NCBI RefSeq assembly: GCF_029961765.1
Contig: NZ_CP124681.1
Coordinates: 3,472,001 to 3,536,000, forward strand
Reading direction: 5' to 3'
Source: Nocardioides sp. QY071
GTDB lineage: Bacteria > Actinomycetota > Actinomycetes > Propionibacteriales > Nocardioidaceae
Length of the DNA stretch: 64,000 nt
The translations under genes were made by a program, and so were the position numbers. The notes under the pieces are model-generated. The model was not told the DNA's origin and made no database searches. It worked only from the letters and a program-made list of their open reading frames with translations. Below are positions 15,842-24,808 of the stretch, in pieces. The stretch's first letter is position 1, and the number at the start of each line of letters is the position of its first letter.

Positions 15842-16506
15842 ACCTCTTCGCCGACGCCCTGGCCTGGATCGCCGACGGCGCCCACTGGGGCGGGCCGGGC
15901 GGCATCGACCACCGGATCGTGCAGCACCTGCTGGTCACCTTCGCCGCGGTCGCCATCGCCGCCGTGCTCGCGATCCCGCTCGGCATCCTGATCGGACACA
16001 CCGGCCGCGGCCGGCTGGTCGTGGTCGCGCTCGCCGGGGCCGTGCGAGCGGTCCCGACCCTCGGCCTGCTCACCCTGCTCGGACTCGCGCTCGGGATCGG
16101 CCTGCAGGCGCCGCTGCTCGCGCTGGTCGCGCTGGCGTTCCCGTCGCTGCTCGCCGGCGCCTACGCCGGCATCGAGGCCGCCGACCGCGGAGCCGTCGAC
16201 GCCGCCCGCGCGGTCGGGATGAGCGAGTGGCAGCTGGTCACCCGGGTCGAGATCCCGCTCGGCGCCGACGTCCTGCTCGGTGGGGTGCGGGCAGCGACGC
16301 TGCAGGTCGTCGCCACGGCCACCCTGGCGGCGTACATCTCCGACACCGGCCTCGGCCGCTACCTGTTCTCCGGCCTCAAGTCCCGGCACTACGACGAGAT
16401 GCTCGCCGGCGCGCTGCTCGTGGCGGCGTTGGCCCTCGTGCTCGACCTCACCATGGCTGCCCTGCAGCGGGCCAGCCGCCCCACCACCCGAAAGGTTCCG
16501 TCATGA
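15838..16506 (+). CDS. Osmoprotectant ABC transporter permease (second)
   Basis: This 222-residue permease starts at GTG 15838 in a 4-bp overlap. A short N-terminal segment (DALAWIADGAHWGGPGGIDHRI) precedes about six membrane helices. The EAA loop is VDAARAVGMSEWQLVTRVEIPLGADVLLGGV. It pairs with the first permease to form the membrane channel. Its stop overlaps the start of the binding-protein gene by 4 bp. Confidence 0.9.
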   Translation: MNLFADALAWIADGAHWGGPGGIDHRIVQHLLVTFAAVAIAAVLAIPLGILIGHTGRGRLVVVALAGAVRAVPTLGLLTLLGLALGIGLQAPLLALVALAFPSLLAGAYAGIEAADRGAVDAARAVGMSEWQLVTRVEIPLGADVLLGGVRAATLQVVATATLAAYISDTGLGRYLFSGLKSRHYDEMLAGALLVAALALVLDLTMAALQRASRPTTRKVPS

Positions 16507-17420
16507 CCCGCACCCCCCGCCGATCCACAGCGGTCGGTCTCGCCCTGGTCGCGGCTGCCGCGCTCTCCCTCACCGCGTGCGGCAGCGACGACCCGCTCAG
16601 CACGGGCGACAAGGGCGGCGACACGATCGTGATCGGCTCGCAGGACTACTACTCCAACGAGATCATCGCCGAGGCCTACGCCCAGGCGCTCGAGGCCGCC
16701 GGCATCAAGGTCGAGCGCGACCTCCGGATCGGCCAGCGCGAGGGCTACCTCCCCGAGATCGAGAGCGGCTCGATCGACCTGTTCCCGGAGTACACCGGCC
16801 CGCTGCTGCAGGTCTGGAAGCCCGACACCAAGGCCCGCCTGGCCGACGACGTGTACGCCGAGCTCGAGGACGCCGCCGAGGAGAAGGGCCTGGAGGTGCT
16901 GGACCAGTCGCCGGCCACCGACCAGGACTCCTACGTCGTGACCCGGGCGTTCGCCGAGAAGTACGGACTGACGACGATCGACGACCTCGCGAAGGTCACC
17001 GAGAAGATGACCTTCGGCGCCAACTCCGAGGCCGAGGACCGCCCCAACGGCCCCAAGGGACTCAAGAAGGCCTACGGCGTCGACGTGGCCTTCACGCCGA
17101 TCGAGGACGGCGGCGGCCCGCTCACCGTCAAGGCCCTCAAGGACGGCTCGATCCAGCTCGCGATCATCTACACCGGCGACCCGTCGATCAAGAAGAACGA
17201 CCTGGTCGCCCTCGAGGACACCAAGGGACTGTTCCTCGCCTCCCACGTCGTCCCGGTCGCCAGCGACGACCTGAGCGACAAGGCCGTGGGTGTCATCAAC
17301 AAGGTCAGCGCCGCCATGTCGCCCGACGACCTGGTCGACCTCGACGCCCGCAGCGTCGACGAGGAGCTGCCGGCCGCGACCATCGCGAAGGACTGGCTCG
17401 AGAAGGAAGGCCTTCTGTGA
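16503..17420 (+). CDS. Osmoprotectant ABC transporter substrate-binding lipoprotein
   Basis: This 305-residue protein has a lipoprotein signal peptide with lipobox LTAC (Cys about residue 25), so it is anchored on the outer face of the membrane. The mature part opens IVIGSQDYYSNEIIAEAYAQALEAAG and contains the segment DLFPEYTGPLL and DGSIQLAIIYTGDPS, typical of OpuAC/OpuCC/OsmF-type binding proteins. Aromatic residues in these segments would form the cage for a quaternary amine. It completes the transporter and its stop overlaps the next gene (GTGA), so downstream NmrA-like and DUF1304 genes may be co-transcribed. Confidence 0.92.
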   Translation: MTRTPRRSTAVGLALVAAAALSLTACGSDDPLSTGDKGGDTIVIGSQDYYSNEIIAEAYAQALEAAGIKVERDLRIGQREGYLPEIESGSIDLFPEYTGPLLQVWKPDTKARLADDVYAELEDAAEEKGLEVLDQSPATDQDSYVVTRAFAEKYGLTTIDDLAKVTEKMTFGANSEAEDRPNGPKGLKKAYGVDVAFTPIEDGGGPLTVKALKDGSIQLAIIYTGDPSIKKNDLVALEDTKGLFLASHVVPVASDDLSDKAVGVINKVSAAMSPDDLVDLDARSVDEELPAATIAKDWLEKEGLL

Positions 17421-18271
17421 CCCTTGCGGTCACCGGTGCGACGGGAGGGCTCGGGGGACGCGTCGCCCGAGCCCTCGCGGCGCGCGGCGTCGAGCAGCGG
17501 CTGCTGGCGCGCGATCCGAGCCGCGCCCCCGAGCTGCCCGGCGCGACGGTCGCCCGCTCGACGTACGGCGACAGCGAGCTGGCGGCCGCCTCGCTCGAGG
17601 GCGTGCGCACCCTGCTCATGGTCTCGGCCGCCGAGTCGGCCGACCGCCTCGAGCAGCACCTGACGTTCGTCGATGCGGCAGCGGCGGCCGGCGTCGAGCA
17701 CGTCGTCTACACCTCGTTCCTCGGCGCCGCGCCCGACGCCACCTTCACCCTGGCGCGCGACCACTGGGCGACCGAGCAGCACGTGCGTGCCTGCGGGATG
17801 GGGTTCACCTTCCTGCGCGACAGCTTCTACCTCGACTTCCTGCCCGACCTGGTCGGCGAGGACGGCGTGATCCGCGGCCCGGCCGGTGACGGGCGGGTGG
17901 CGGCGGTGACCCGCGACGACGTCGCGGCCTGCGCGGTCGCCGTGCTCCTCGCGCCCGCGGACCACGCCGGCGCCACCTACGACCTCACCGGGCCGGACGC
18001 GCCGACCTTCACCGAGGTCGCCGAGGTCCTGACCGCCCACACCGGCCGCCGGGTCCGCTACCACGACGAGACCGTCGAGGAGGCCTACGCGTCGCGGCTG
18101 CGCTGGGAGGCCCCGCAATGGCAGTACGACGCCTGGGTCTCCACCTACACCGCGATCGCCGCGGGCGAGATGGCCGGCGTGACCGACCACGTGGAGCGGC
18201 TGACCGGGCGCGCGCCGACCGGGCTCGCGGCCTACCTCGACAGCGCCTCGACCGAGCGCCAGAATCCCTGA
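17417..18271 (+). CDS. NmrA-like NAD(P)H-binding SDR (azoreductase/quinone-reductase type)
   Basis: This 284-residue atypical SDR begins VTLAVTGATGGLGGRVARAL (cofactor loop GATGGLG) and has the family's VVYTSFLG strand and TFLRDSFYLDFLP. Relatives include NAD(P)H:quinone/azo reductases (YtfG-like) and NADP-sensing NmrA proteins. It is translationally coupled to the binding-protein gene of the ABC operon, which is probably incidental operon growth rather than a transport role. Confidence 0.85.
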   Translation: MTLAVTGATGGLGGRVARALAARGVEQRLLARDPSRAPELPGATVARSTYGDSELAAASLEGVRTLLMVSAAESADRLEQHLTFVDAAAAAGVEHVVYTSFLGAAPDATFTLARDHWATEQHVRACGMGFTFLRDSFYLDFLPDLVGEDGVIRGPAGDGRVAAVTRDDVAACAVAVLLAPADHAGATYDLTGPDAPTFTEVAEVLTAHTGRRVRYHDETVEEAYASRLRWEAPQWQYDAWVSTYTAIAAGEMAGVTDHVERLTGRAPTGLAAYLDSASTERQNP

Positions 18272-18272
18272 C

Positions 18273-18656
18273 ATGACCGCTGCTGCGCTGGTGTTCGCCG
18301 GCCTCGCCGCCCTGCTCCACGTCTACATCTGGGTGATGGAGTCGCTGACCTGGACCAGCGCCCGCACCCGCGCCACCTTCGGCACCAGCCAGGCCGAGGC
18401 GGAGGCGACGAAGGAGCTGGCCTTCAACCAGGGCTTCTACAACCTCTTCCTGGCCCTCGTCACCGCAGGCGGCATCGCGGCGTTCGGCGCGGAGGACGAC
18501 CGGGTGGGCGCGACGCTGGTGTTCTGCGGCGCCGGCTCGATGGTCGCCGCGGGCCTGGTCCTGCTGCTGTCCTCGCCCGGCAAGGCGCGCGCCGCGATCA
18601 CCCAGCTCGCCCTCCCGGCCGTGGCCGTGGTGCTGCTGGCCGTCGCGCTGGCCTGA
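18273..18656 (+). CDS. DUF1304 family membrane protein
   Basis: This 127-residue protein has four membrane helices (about 4-22, 50-70, 80-100 and 105-126). The first loop carries YIWVMESLTWTSARTRATFGTS, the typical DUF1304 signature, and the second helix region has FNQGFYNLFLA. It starts one base after the upstream stop. The function of DUF1304 is unknown. Confidence 0.9.
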   Translation: MTAAALVFAGLAALLHVYIWVMESLTWTSARTRATFGTSQAEAEATKELAFNQGFYNLFLALVTAGGIAAFGAEDDRVGATLVFCGAGSMVAAGLVLLLSSPGKARAAITQLALPAVAVVLLAVALA

Positions 18657-18694
18657 CCCGGGTTCCCGCTCGGGAGCCGGGTACCGCCCGGCGC

Positions 18695-19318
18695 ATGGAC
18701 GACACCACCTCCACCGCTCCCCTTCGCGCGCTCGTGCTCTGCTGCACCCTCAAGGCGACGCCCGCGCCCTCCAGCTCCGAGCTGCTCGGCCGCCGCGTGC
18801 TCAGTGCGCTCGAGGAGCACGGCGTGCAGGGCACGCTGGTTCGCGTCGTCGACCACCACGTCGCCTTCGGCGTCAGCACCGACGAGGGCGACGGCGACGA
18901 GTGGCCGCTGATCCGGCGACAGGTCCTCGACGCCGACATCCTGGTGATCGCGACCCCGATCTGGATGGGGCAGCCGGCCTCGGTGTGCAAGGTGGTGCTC
19001 GAGCGGCTCGACGCCGAGCTCGGCGAGACCGACGACGAGGGCCGGATGCCCACCTCCGGCAAGGTCGCGGGCGTCGCGGTGGTCGGCAACGAGGACGGCG
19101 CCCACCACGTCTCTGCAGAGGTGTTCCAGGCGCTGAGCGACGTCGGGTTCACCATCCCCGCCAACGGGGTCACCTACTGGGTCGGCGAGGCGATGCAGTC
19201 GACGGACTACCAGGACCTCGACCCGGAGCCGGAGAAGACCGCCGGGACGACGAAGACGTTGGCGGCCAACGCCGCCCACCTGGCGCGGCTCCTGCGCGGG
19301 TCCGCCTACCCCGCGTGA
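18695..19318 (+). CDS. Flavodoxin-like NAD(P)H-dependent FMN reductase
   Basis: This 207-residue protein shows the flavodoxin-like order: first strand LRALVLCCTLK, then DADILVIATPIWMGQPASVCKVVLERL (the loop over the flavin ring), then VAGVAVVGNEDGAHHV and YWVGEAMQSTDY. Family members reduce FMN, quinones or azo groups with NAD(P)H. The initial extension of about 10 residues is of low complexity. It lies just after the DUF1304 gene on the same strand and nearly abuts the convergent GXWXG gene (one base between stops). Confidence 0.83.
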   Translation: MDDTTSTAPLRALVLCCTLKATPAPSSSELLGRRVLSALEEHGVQGTLVRVVDHHVAFGVSTDEGDGDEWPLIRRQVLDADILVIATPIWMGQPASVCKVVLERLDAELGETDDEGRMPTSGKVAGVAVVGNEDGAHHVSAEVFQALSDVGFTIPANGVTYWVGEAMQSTDYQDLDPEPEKTAGTTKTLAANAAHLARLLRGSAYPA

Positions 19319-19319
19319 G

Positions 19320-19856
19320 TCAGTCGCGCACCAGCACGAAGAAGTACGGCGCTGCGTCGCGCAGGTCCATGCACCCGAGCAGGGTGTCGTCGTCGACTCG
19401 GCGGAACAGGTCGATGATCGGCAGGTGGTCGTAGCTCATCCCCGCAGTGACCACGCCCCGGTACTCCACGTTGCGCAGCCGGGCCCGCGGCCGCTTCGTG
19501 CGCAGAGCCGGCAGGGCCGCCCCCATCACCGTGCGGCCGCGGGCCACCACGCCGGACGGGATCTTGTCGACCACGCCGAACGGGATCCGGCGGGGGTCGA
19601 CCGAGACGATGTCGCCGGACGGCGCCCGGAACAGCAGCGGGTGCACCTCGTCGACGGAGTCGAACTGCTTGCCGTACCAGCCCGACGCCGCCAGCAGCCC
19701 GTCCATGGGATGACCGGTCGCGAGCTCGCGACCGTGCCAGCGGCCGGTGATCTCGTCGGCCCGCACGGCCGGGAGGCTGTCGAACAGCGCCAGGGCGTCG
19801 GAGAGGGTGCAGGCGGGCTCGAGCGCGGCCAGCCGGTCACTGGGAATGACAGTCAT
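19320..19856 (-). CDS. GXWXG/DUF4334 domain protein
   Basis: This 178-residue protein has an N-terminal GXWXG domain (residues about 35-95; ITGRWHGREL, the source of the name, then GLLAASGWYGKQFDSVDEVHPLLF) and a C-terminal DUF4334 domain (about 105-176; VEYRGVVTAGMSYDHLPIIDLFRRVDDDTLLGCMD). ATG 19856 overlaps the stop of the serpin-like gene by 4 bp. The pair of domains is widespread in actinobacteria and fungi but has no assigned activity. Confidence 0.88.
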   Translation of the reverse strand: MTVIPSDRLAALEPACTLSDALALFDSLPAVRADEITGRWHGRELATGHPMDGLLAASGWYGKQFDSVDEVHPLLFRAPSGDIVSVDPRRIPFGVVDKIPSGVVARGRTVMGAALPALRTKRPRARLRNVEYRGVVTAGMSYDHLPIIDLFRRVDDDTLLGCMDLRDAAPYFFVLVRD

Positions 19857-20998
19857 GCTGTCATTGTCACCCACGCGTGGAACAGCGGCACACCGTCCCA
19901 CGCACCGCCCCGGGCCACGGCGACCACGGCGTGCGGGCGGTCGAAGGCAAGCTCGACGCGCCGCACCCGGCGCTCGACGTACGACGGCATCCCGGCCGCC
20001 CGCACCGAGAGCGCCGTGACGGCGGCGGCCCGGAACCCGTCGGTGTCGTAGGTCGCGGTGGCGGCCTGCACGCACTCCAGGTCGATCCCCTCGCGCAGTG
20101 CCTCGGGTGGCAGCAGCCCGGCGACACCGCGACCGACCTCGGCGACACCGGGCGCGGCGCTGAGGTCGTGCCGGGCATCGGCCTTCCACGCGGGGAGCCG
20201 GCTGGTCCACAGCTCGGCGCCGTCCTGGGGCGCCTGCCGGGCGACGAACGACTCGACGACCTCACGCACCCGCCAGGCGTGGCCGTCGGCCAACGGCCCG
20301 GAGGGCCGGTCGCCCGCGGCGAGCCCGCCGCCGAGGCGGTGGGCCACGACCTCGTCGACGGCGCGCCACACGTCCGCCGCAGCGACGCCGGGAGCCGCGA
20401 TCACGCTGAGCACGTCGATGCCGTCGTCGGTGGGCGGGCACGCGAGCGCCACGACACCGGCGGCCTCGGTGGCGACGAGGGCCTGGAGCCCGTCGTCGAG
20501 CAGCAGCCGCCCGTCGCGGTCGGCCTGCAGCCGCGCGCGCCAGCGCGGCTCGGTGACCAGGGCGGAGGCGAGCAGCAGCAGGGTGCGGGCGTCGACCTGG
20601 GCCGGGAAGGTGGGGATCAGGCCGCGGGTGTGCTCGCGGGCCCAGGCGTCGAGGGCGGCCTGGCCGGGCAGCGGACCGACCGGGACCGGTCCCGGCACGG
20701 GAGCGCGCAGCGTCAGGTCGGGACGCACCCAGCCGCCGAGGGCGGCGCCCACGGCGGGGTGCGGGTCGGCGAGCAGGGCGCCCACCGTCGCCGTGGCGTC
20801 CACGGCCGGCACGCCCAGCGCGTCCTCCAGCGCGCGCCGGTCGGCGGGGTCGGTCACCGACTCCGCCACGGCGGCGAGCAGCAGCCAGAGCCCGGTGGCC
20901 GACAGGATCGGCGCCTCGGCGAGGCCGAGCCGCTCGCGCAGCCGGGCCGCGTGGTCGCGCTGCGCGGCCGCCGTACTCGCGTCCAGCGCCGGGGTCAC
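19853..20998 (-). CDS. Serpin-like protein (divergent)
   Basis: This 381-residue protein resembles a serpin in length and order: SATGLWLLLAAVAE near residue 35, LLLLASALVTEPRW in the middle (serpins have an Asn-Ala-hydrophobic motif there), and a C-terminal AFDRPHAVVAVARGGAWDGVPLFHAWV, which mirrors the serpin signature of a buried strand followed by a final strand. The reactive-centre loop cannot be recognised and no signal peptide is seen, so an active protease inhibitor is uncertain. GTG 20998 overlaps the upstream gene by 4 bp. The assignment is by pattern and moderately secure. Confidence 0.6.
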   Translation of the reverse strand: MTPALDASTAAAQRDHAARLRERLGLAEAPILSATGLWLLLAAVAESVTDPADRRALEDALGVPAVDATATVGALLADPHPAVGAALGGWVRPDLTLRAPVPGPVPVGPLPGQAALDAWAREHTRGLIPTFPAQVDARTLLLLASALVTEPRWRARLQADRDGRLLLDDGLQALVATEAAGVVALACPPTDDGIDVLSVIAAPGVAAADVWRAVDEVVAHRLGGGLAAGDRPSGPLADGHAWRVREVVESFVARQAPQDGAELWTSRLPAWKADARHDLSAAPGVAEVGRGVAGLLPPEALREGIDLECVQAATATYDTDGFRAAAVTALSVRAAGMPSYVERRVRRVELAFDRPHAVVAVARGGAWDGVPLFHAWVTMTA

Positions 20999-21393
20999 GA
21001 CAGCTCTCCGGCCCGCTTCTTGACCTCGGCCCACGAGAACCGCTGCCGCAGCGTCGCCCCGCTCGGTACGCCGTCCCGGGCCTTGGCCCAGGCGGCGTAG
21101 TCGGCGAACGAGCCGGCGCTGCCGGGCTCGGCGAGGTAGCGCGCCACGATCGCCACCACGTCGTCGTCGCTCCACCGGCGGCTGGTGGAGCGGGTCTTGT
21201 TGGTGGCGACGCCGGCGTGCGCACAGGCGGCGTTCCACGACCCGAACCGGCGGATCAGCAGGGCGGGCGAGGCCGCGTTGCGCTGGCGCTGCCAGCCGTC
21301 GTACCCCGCCGCCGTCAGCGGCTCGCCGAGCTCGGCGGCCGCGGCGGCGAGGTCGGCGGCGATCTGCTCGTCGGAGAACTCGGGGACCCGCAT
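20995..21393 (-). CDS. Protein with two homing-endonuclease-associated (HNH_repeat-type) DNA-binding repeats
   Basis: This 132-residue protein contains two copies of a repeat of about 55 residues. Copy 1 (6-62) has LTAAGYDGWQRQRNAASPALLIRRFGSWNAACAHAGV, and copy 2 (73-128) has GSFADYAAWAKARDGVPSGATLRQRFSWAEVKKRAG. The repeat is the helix-turn-helix-like unit that accompanies homing endonucleases and also occurs alone. It is first in a tightly overlapping three-gene unit with the serpin-like and GXWXG genes. It may be the unit's DNA-binding regulator, but that is inference. Confidence 0.8.
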   Translation of the reverse strand: MRVPEFSDEQIAADLAAAAAELGEPLTAAGYDGWQRQRNAASPALLIRRFGSWNAACAHAGVATNKTRSTSRRWSDDDVVAIVARYLAEPGSAGSFADYAAWAKARDGVPSGATLRQRFSWAEVKKRAGELS

Positions 21394-21541
21394 GTGGCCA
21401 CCGTAGCCATCTCGCGCGCACTTGTCCGTCGAGGACGAAGGCCGCCGGGATCTTCGGTCGTCGTGGCCGTGACCGTCGACACAGTCGCGAACCTACGGTC
21501 GGGACACCCGCTGCGGCGGCCGTCCCGAAGGAGCCAGACCG

Positions 21542-23317
21542 ATGCCTTTCCTCACCCCCGATGCCCCACCCGCCGACCCCGCGGACCTGCTCGCCCGTCC
21601 CCGTCAGGAGCGGATCCGCTTCCTCGCCACCTTCTGGGCCGAGTACGGCTTCGGCACCCCGAAGATGGTGCACACGATCTACATCGTGAAGCTGCTCGTC
21701 CTCCACATCGGCGGCGGCGTCGCGCTCGCGACGCTCACCTCCGGTGTCGGCGGCCCGCTCGACGTCGCGCAGTGGTGGGACCAGCCGGTGATCTACCAGA
21801 AGCTCGTGCTGTGGACGCTCTTCCTCGAGCTGTTCGGCATCGGCGGCACCTGGGGCCCGCTGGCGGCGCACTTCAAGCCGATGACCGGGGGCATCTCCTA
21901 CTGGGCGCGACCGGACACGATCCGGCTCCCTCCCTGGCCGGGCAAGGTGCCGTTCACCTCGGGCGACAACCGCAGCGTGTTCGACGTGCTGCTGTACCTC
22001 GCGACCCTGGCCTGCTTCCTGGTCGGCATCGTCGCGGGCGGCAGCACCCGGATCGACGGCTTGGGCGGCATCGAGATGGTCGACCCGCGCTTCATGGCCC
22101 TCTCCGCCGCGCTGCTGGTGCTCTGCGGCCTGCGCGACAAGATCCTGTTCCTCGCCGCCCGCGGCGAGCAGTACCTGCCGATCCTCCTGATCTCCAGCCT
22201 CGCCGGCAGCGTGCTCACCCTCGTCGACTTCGTCGTGGCGGCGAAGCTCGTCATCGTGATCGTCTGGGTGGGTGCGGCGATCTCCAAGATGAACGCGCAC
22301 TTCGAGAACGTCGTCCCGCCGATGGTCTCCAACGCGCCCTTCGCCCCCAAGATCGTCAAGCGCGCGCACTACCGCTCGCTGCCCGACGACCTCAAGCCCT
22401 CGCGGATCGCCTGGTTCATGGCCCACGTCCTCGGTACGACGGCAGAGCTGGTCGTCCCCCTGGTCCTGCTGTTCAGCACCAGCTGGACCATCACCCTGCT
22501 CGCGGTCGGCTCGATGGTGCTCTTCCACCTGTTCATCACCCAGACGTTCCCGCTCGCCGTACCGCTGGAGTGGAACATCCTGTTCGCCTACATCACCGTG
22601 TTCCTGTTCGCCGGCCACTTCGCGGGCGACGGCTATGGCGTGAGCGACTTCAGCCGGCCGTGGATGCTGCCGGTGCTCGCCGCCGCGCTCCTCTTCTTCC
22701 CGGTGCTCGGCAACCTTCGCCCCGACCTGGTCTCCTTCCTCCCCTCGATGCGGCAGTACGCCGGCAACTGGGCCTCGGCCACGTGGGCGTTCGCGCCCGG
22801 CGCCGAGGCGAAGCTCAACCAGCTCAAGAAGCCCGCGAAGAACCAGATCGACCAGCTCGTCGAGGGCATGGGCTACCCGCAGGACGTCGCGGAGATGACC
22901 ATGCAGATGACGCTCGCCTGGCGCTCGATGCACAGCCAGGGCCGGGGCCTGTTCTCGGTGATGCAGGACTACCTGGGCGAGGAGTACGAGTCCTACTCGT
23001 TGCGCGAGGCCGAGTTCTGCTGCAACTCGGTCATCGGCTGGAACTTCGGCGACGGCCACCTGCACGACGACCAGCTGATCGAGGCGATCCAGAAGCGGAT
23101 CGGCTTCGCTCCCGGCGAGTTCGTCGTGGTCTGGGTCGAGTCGCAGCCGATCCACAAGAAGACCCAGGAGTACTTCGTGATGGACGCGGCGCTCGGCATC
23201 GTCGAGCGCGGCACCTGGCTGGTCTCCGACTGCGTCAGGGAGCAGCCGTGGCTGCCCAACGGCCCGGTCCCGACCACCGTCACCTGGCGGCGCGCCACCG
23301 CCGAGGTGCCCGCATGA
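21542..23317 (+). CDS. DUF3556 family integral membrane protein
   Basis: This 591-residue protein has a soluble start (PADLLARPRQERIRFLATFWAEYGFGTPKMVH), roughly eight to ten membrane helices between 45 and 405, and a long soluble C-terminal part (about 430-591) with EFCCNSVIGWNFGDGHLHDDQLIEA. This matches the DUF3556 transmembrane family of mycobacteria and nocardioforms. AGGAGCC lies before the ATG. Its stop overlaps the acyl-CoA ligase start by 4 bp, so a membrane-linked lipid or fatty-acyl modification step is a reasonable inference. No activity is established. Confidence 0.88.
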   Translation: MPFLTPDAPPADPADLLARPRQERIRFLATFWAEYGFGTPKMVHTIYIVKLLVLHIGGGVALATLTSGVGGPLDVAQWWDQPVIYQKLVLWTLFLELFGIGGTWGPLAAHFKPMTGGISYWARPDTIRLPPWPGKVPFTSGDNRSVFDVLLYLATLACFLVGIVAGGSTRIDGLGGIEMVDPRFMALSAALLVLCGLRDKILFLAARGEQYLPILLISSLAGSVLTLVDFVVAAKLVIVIVWVGAAISKMNAHFENVVPPMVSNAPFAPKIVKRAHYRSLPDDLKPSRIAWFMAHVLGTTAELVVPLVLLFSTSWTITLLAVGSMVLFHLFITQTFPLAVPLEWNILFAYITVFLFAGHFAGDGYGVSDFSRPWMLPVLAAALLFFPVLGNLRPDLVSFLPSMRQYAGNWASATWAFAPGAEAKLNQLKKPAKNQIDQLVEGMGYPQDVAEMTMQMTLAWRSMHSQGRGLFSVMQDYLGEEYESYSLREAEFCCNSVIGWNFGDGHLHDDQLIEAIQKRIGFAPGEFVVVWVESQPIHKKTQEYFVMDAALGIVERGTWLVSDCVREQPWLPNGPVPTTVTWRRATAEVPA

Positions 23318-24783
23318 GCCCGCTCGCCGAGATCCCCTTCGCCCGCGCTGCACAGGACCCCACCGGGTCCTGCCTCCGCGACGGCGAACGGGCCTTCGAC
23401 AACGCGAGGTTCGCGGCCGACGTACGGCGGCTCGCGCAGCGGCTCGGTGCTCTCGGGATCGCACCGGGCGACACGGTCGCGGTGATGCTGCCGAACTGCG
23501 CGGAGATCGTCACGACCATGTTCGCCGCCTGGTACCGAGGATCCGCGCTGACTCCGGTCAACGCGGCGCTCACCGACGACGAGGCCCGCTACCAGCTGCA
23601 GGACTCCGCGGCCGCGGTGCTGGTGGGCGACGAGCGGGCGCGCGAGCTGGCCGCGTCGGTCGGGATCGCCTGGCTGGACGCGGCGTCGATCGACGGCGAC
23701 GACCTCGCCGTGGAGCCGGACGACGGCCCGGCCGCGGCGGCCGACGACTTCGCGCTGATCATCTACACCAGCGGCACGACCGGGCGGCCCAAGGGCGTGC
23801 TGCTCGACCACGCCAACCTGGACGCGATGAGCGGCTCGCTGGTCGAGCACTTCTCGCTGAGCGCCGCGGACACCAGCCTGCTGGTCCTGCCGCTGTTCCA
23901 CGCGAACGGGCTGATCGCGGGCACCCTCGCGCCGCTGCGCGCGGGCGGCGACGTGGTGGTCGCGCCCCGGTTCGCCCCCGACACCTTCTGGGAGCTCGTC
24001 GAGACCGCCCGGCCGACGTACTTCTCCGCGGTGCCGACGATCTACGCCGTGCTCGACGCCCGCACCACCAGGGAGGTGGACACCTCCTCGCTGCGGTTCC
24101 TGGTGTGCGGGGCGGCGCCGATGCCGGCCGAGCTGATCATGCGGTTCGAGAAGCGGTTCGGGGTGCCGGTGGTCGAGGGCTACGGCCTCTCGGAGAGCAG
24201 CGTCGCCTCGAACATCAACCCGCTCGACGGACCTCGCAAGCCCGGCACCGTCGGCATCGCCCTGCCGGGCCAGGAGGTCGCGGTCGTCTCGCCGTCCGGC
24301 GAGCACCTGCCGCCGGGCGCGCGCGGCGAGGTGGTGATCCGCGGCGCGAACGTGATGCGCGGCTACCTGGGCAGGCCCGAGGAGACGGCGAAGGTGATCA
24401 AGGACGGGTGGCTGCACACCGGCGACGTCGGGATCGTCGACGAGGACGGGTACCTGCGCATCGTCGACCGGATCAAGGACCTGATCATCCGCGGCGGCGA
24501 GAACATCTACCCCAAGGAGATCGAGGAGTGCCTCTACGCCCACCCTGCGGTGCTCGAGGCGGCCGTCGTCGGCCGGCCGGACGCGGTGCTGGGCGAGGTC
24601 CCGGTCGCCTACGTCGCCCCGCGGCCGGGTCGCGTCGTGGCACCCGAGGAGCTGCGTGTCCACTGCGCGGCGCGTCTCGCGCGCTACAAGGTGCCCGAGC
24701 AGTTCGAGGTCCGCACCGAGCTGCCCAAGAACTCGGTCGGCAAGCTGGTCAAGGGGTTGCTACGTGAGCCGAGCCAGGTCTGA
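23314..24783 (+). CDS. AMP-forming acyl-CoA synthetase (fatty-acid--CoA ligase family)
   Basis: This 489-residue enzyme has all adenylate-forming motifs: P-loop IYTSGTTGRPKGV (near 150), the A4/A5 region GYGLSES, the A7 motif TGDVG, A8 RIKDLIIRGGENIYPKEIE and the A10 Lys in PKNSVGKLVK. It activates a carboxylate to an acyl-adenylate and then to an acyl-CoA. It is slightly shorter than typical FadD proteins. Coupling to DUF3556 and to a PucR-type regulator downstream suggests a dedicated lipid or aromatic acid pathway. The substrate is unknown. Confidence 0.9.
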   Translation: MSPLAEIPFARAAQDPTGSCLRDGERAFDNARFAADVRRLAQRLGALGIAPGDTVAVMLPNCAEIVTTMFAAWYRGSALTPVNAALTDDEARYQLQDSAAAVLVGDERARELAASVGIAWLDAASIDGDDLAVEPDDGPAAAADDFALIIYTSGTTGRPKGVLLDHANLDAMSGSLVEHFSLSAADTSLLVLPLFHANGLIAGTLAPLRAGGDVVVAPRFAPDTFWELVETARPTYFSAVPTIYAVLDARTTREVDTSSLRFLVCGAAPMPAELIMRFEKRFGVPVVEGYGLSESSVASNINPLDGPRKPGTVGIALPGQEVAVVSPSGEHLPPGARGEVVIRGANVMRGYLGRPEETAKVIKDGWLHTGDVGIVDEDGYLRIVDRIKDLIIRGGENIYPKEIEECLYAHPAVLEAAVVGRPDAVLGEVPVAYVAPRPGRVVAPEELRVHCAARLARYKVPEQFEVRTELPKNSVGKLVKGLLREPSQV

Positions 24784-24808
24784 CCCGACGCTGCCCCCGT
24801 CTGCGAGG

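Noticed and set aside
19853..23464. A 1203-codon minus-strand frame continuing upstream of the serpin-like gene
   Set aside because: Only the part from GTG 20998 resembles a protein family. The rest is antisense to the DUF3556 and ligase genes and overlaps the HNH-repeat gene in another frame.
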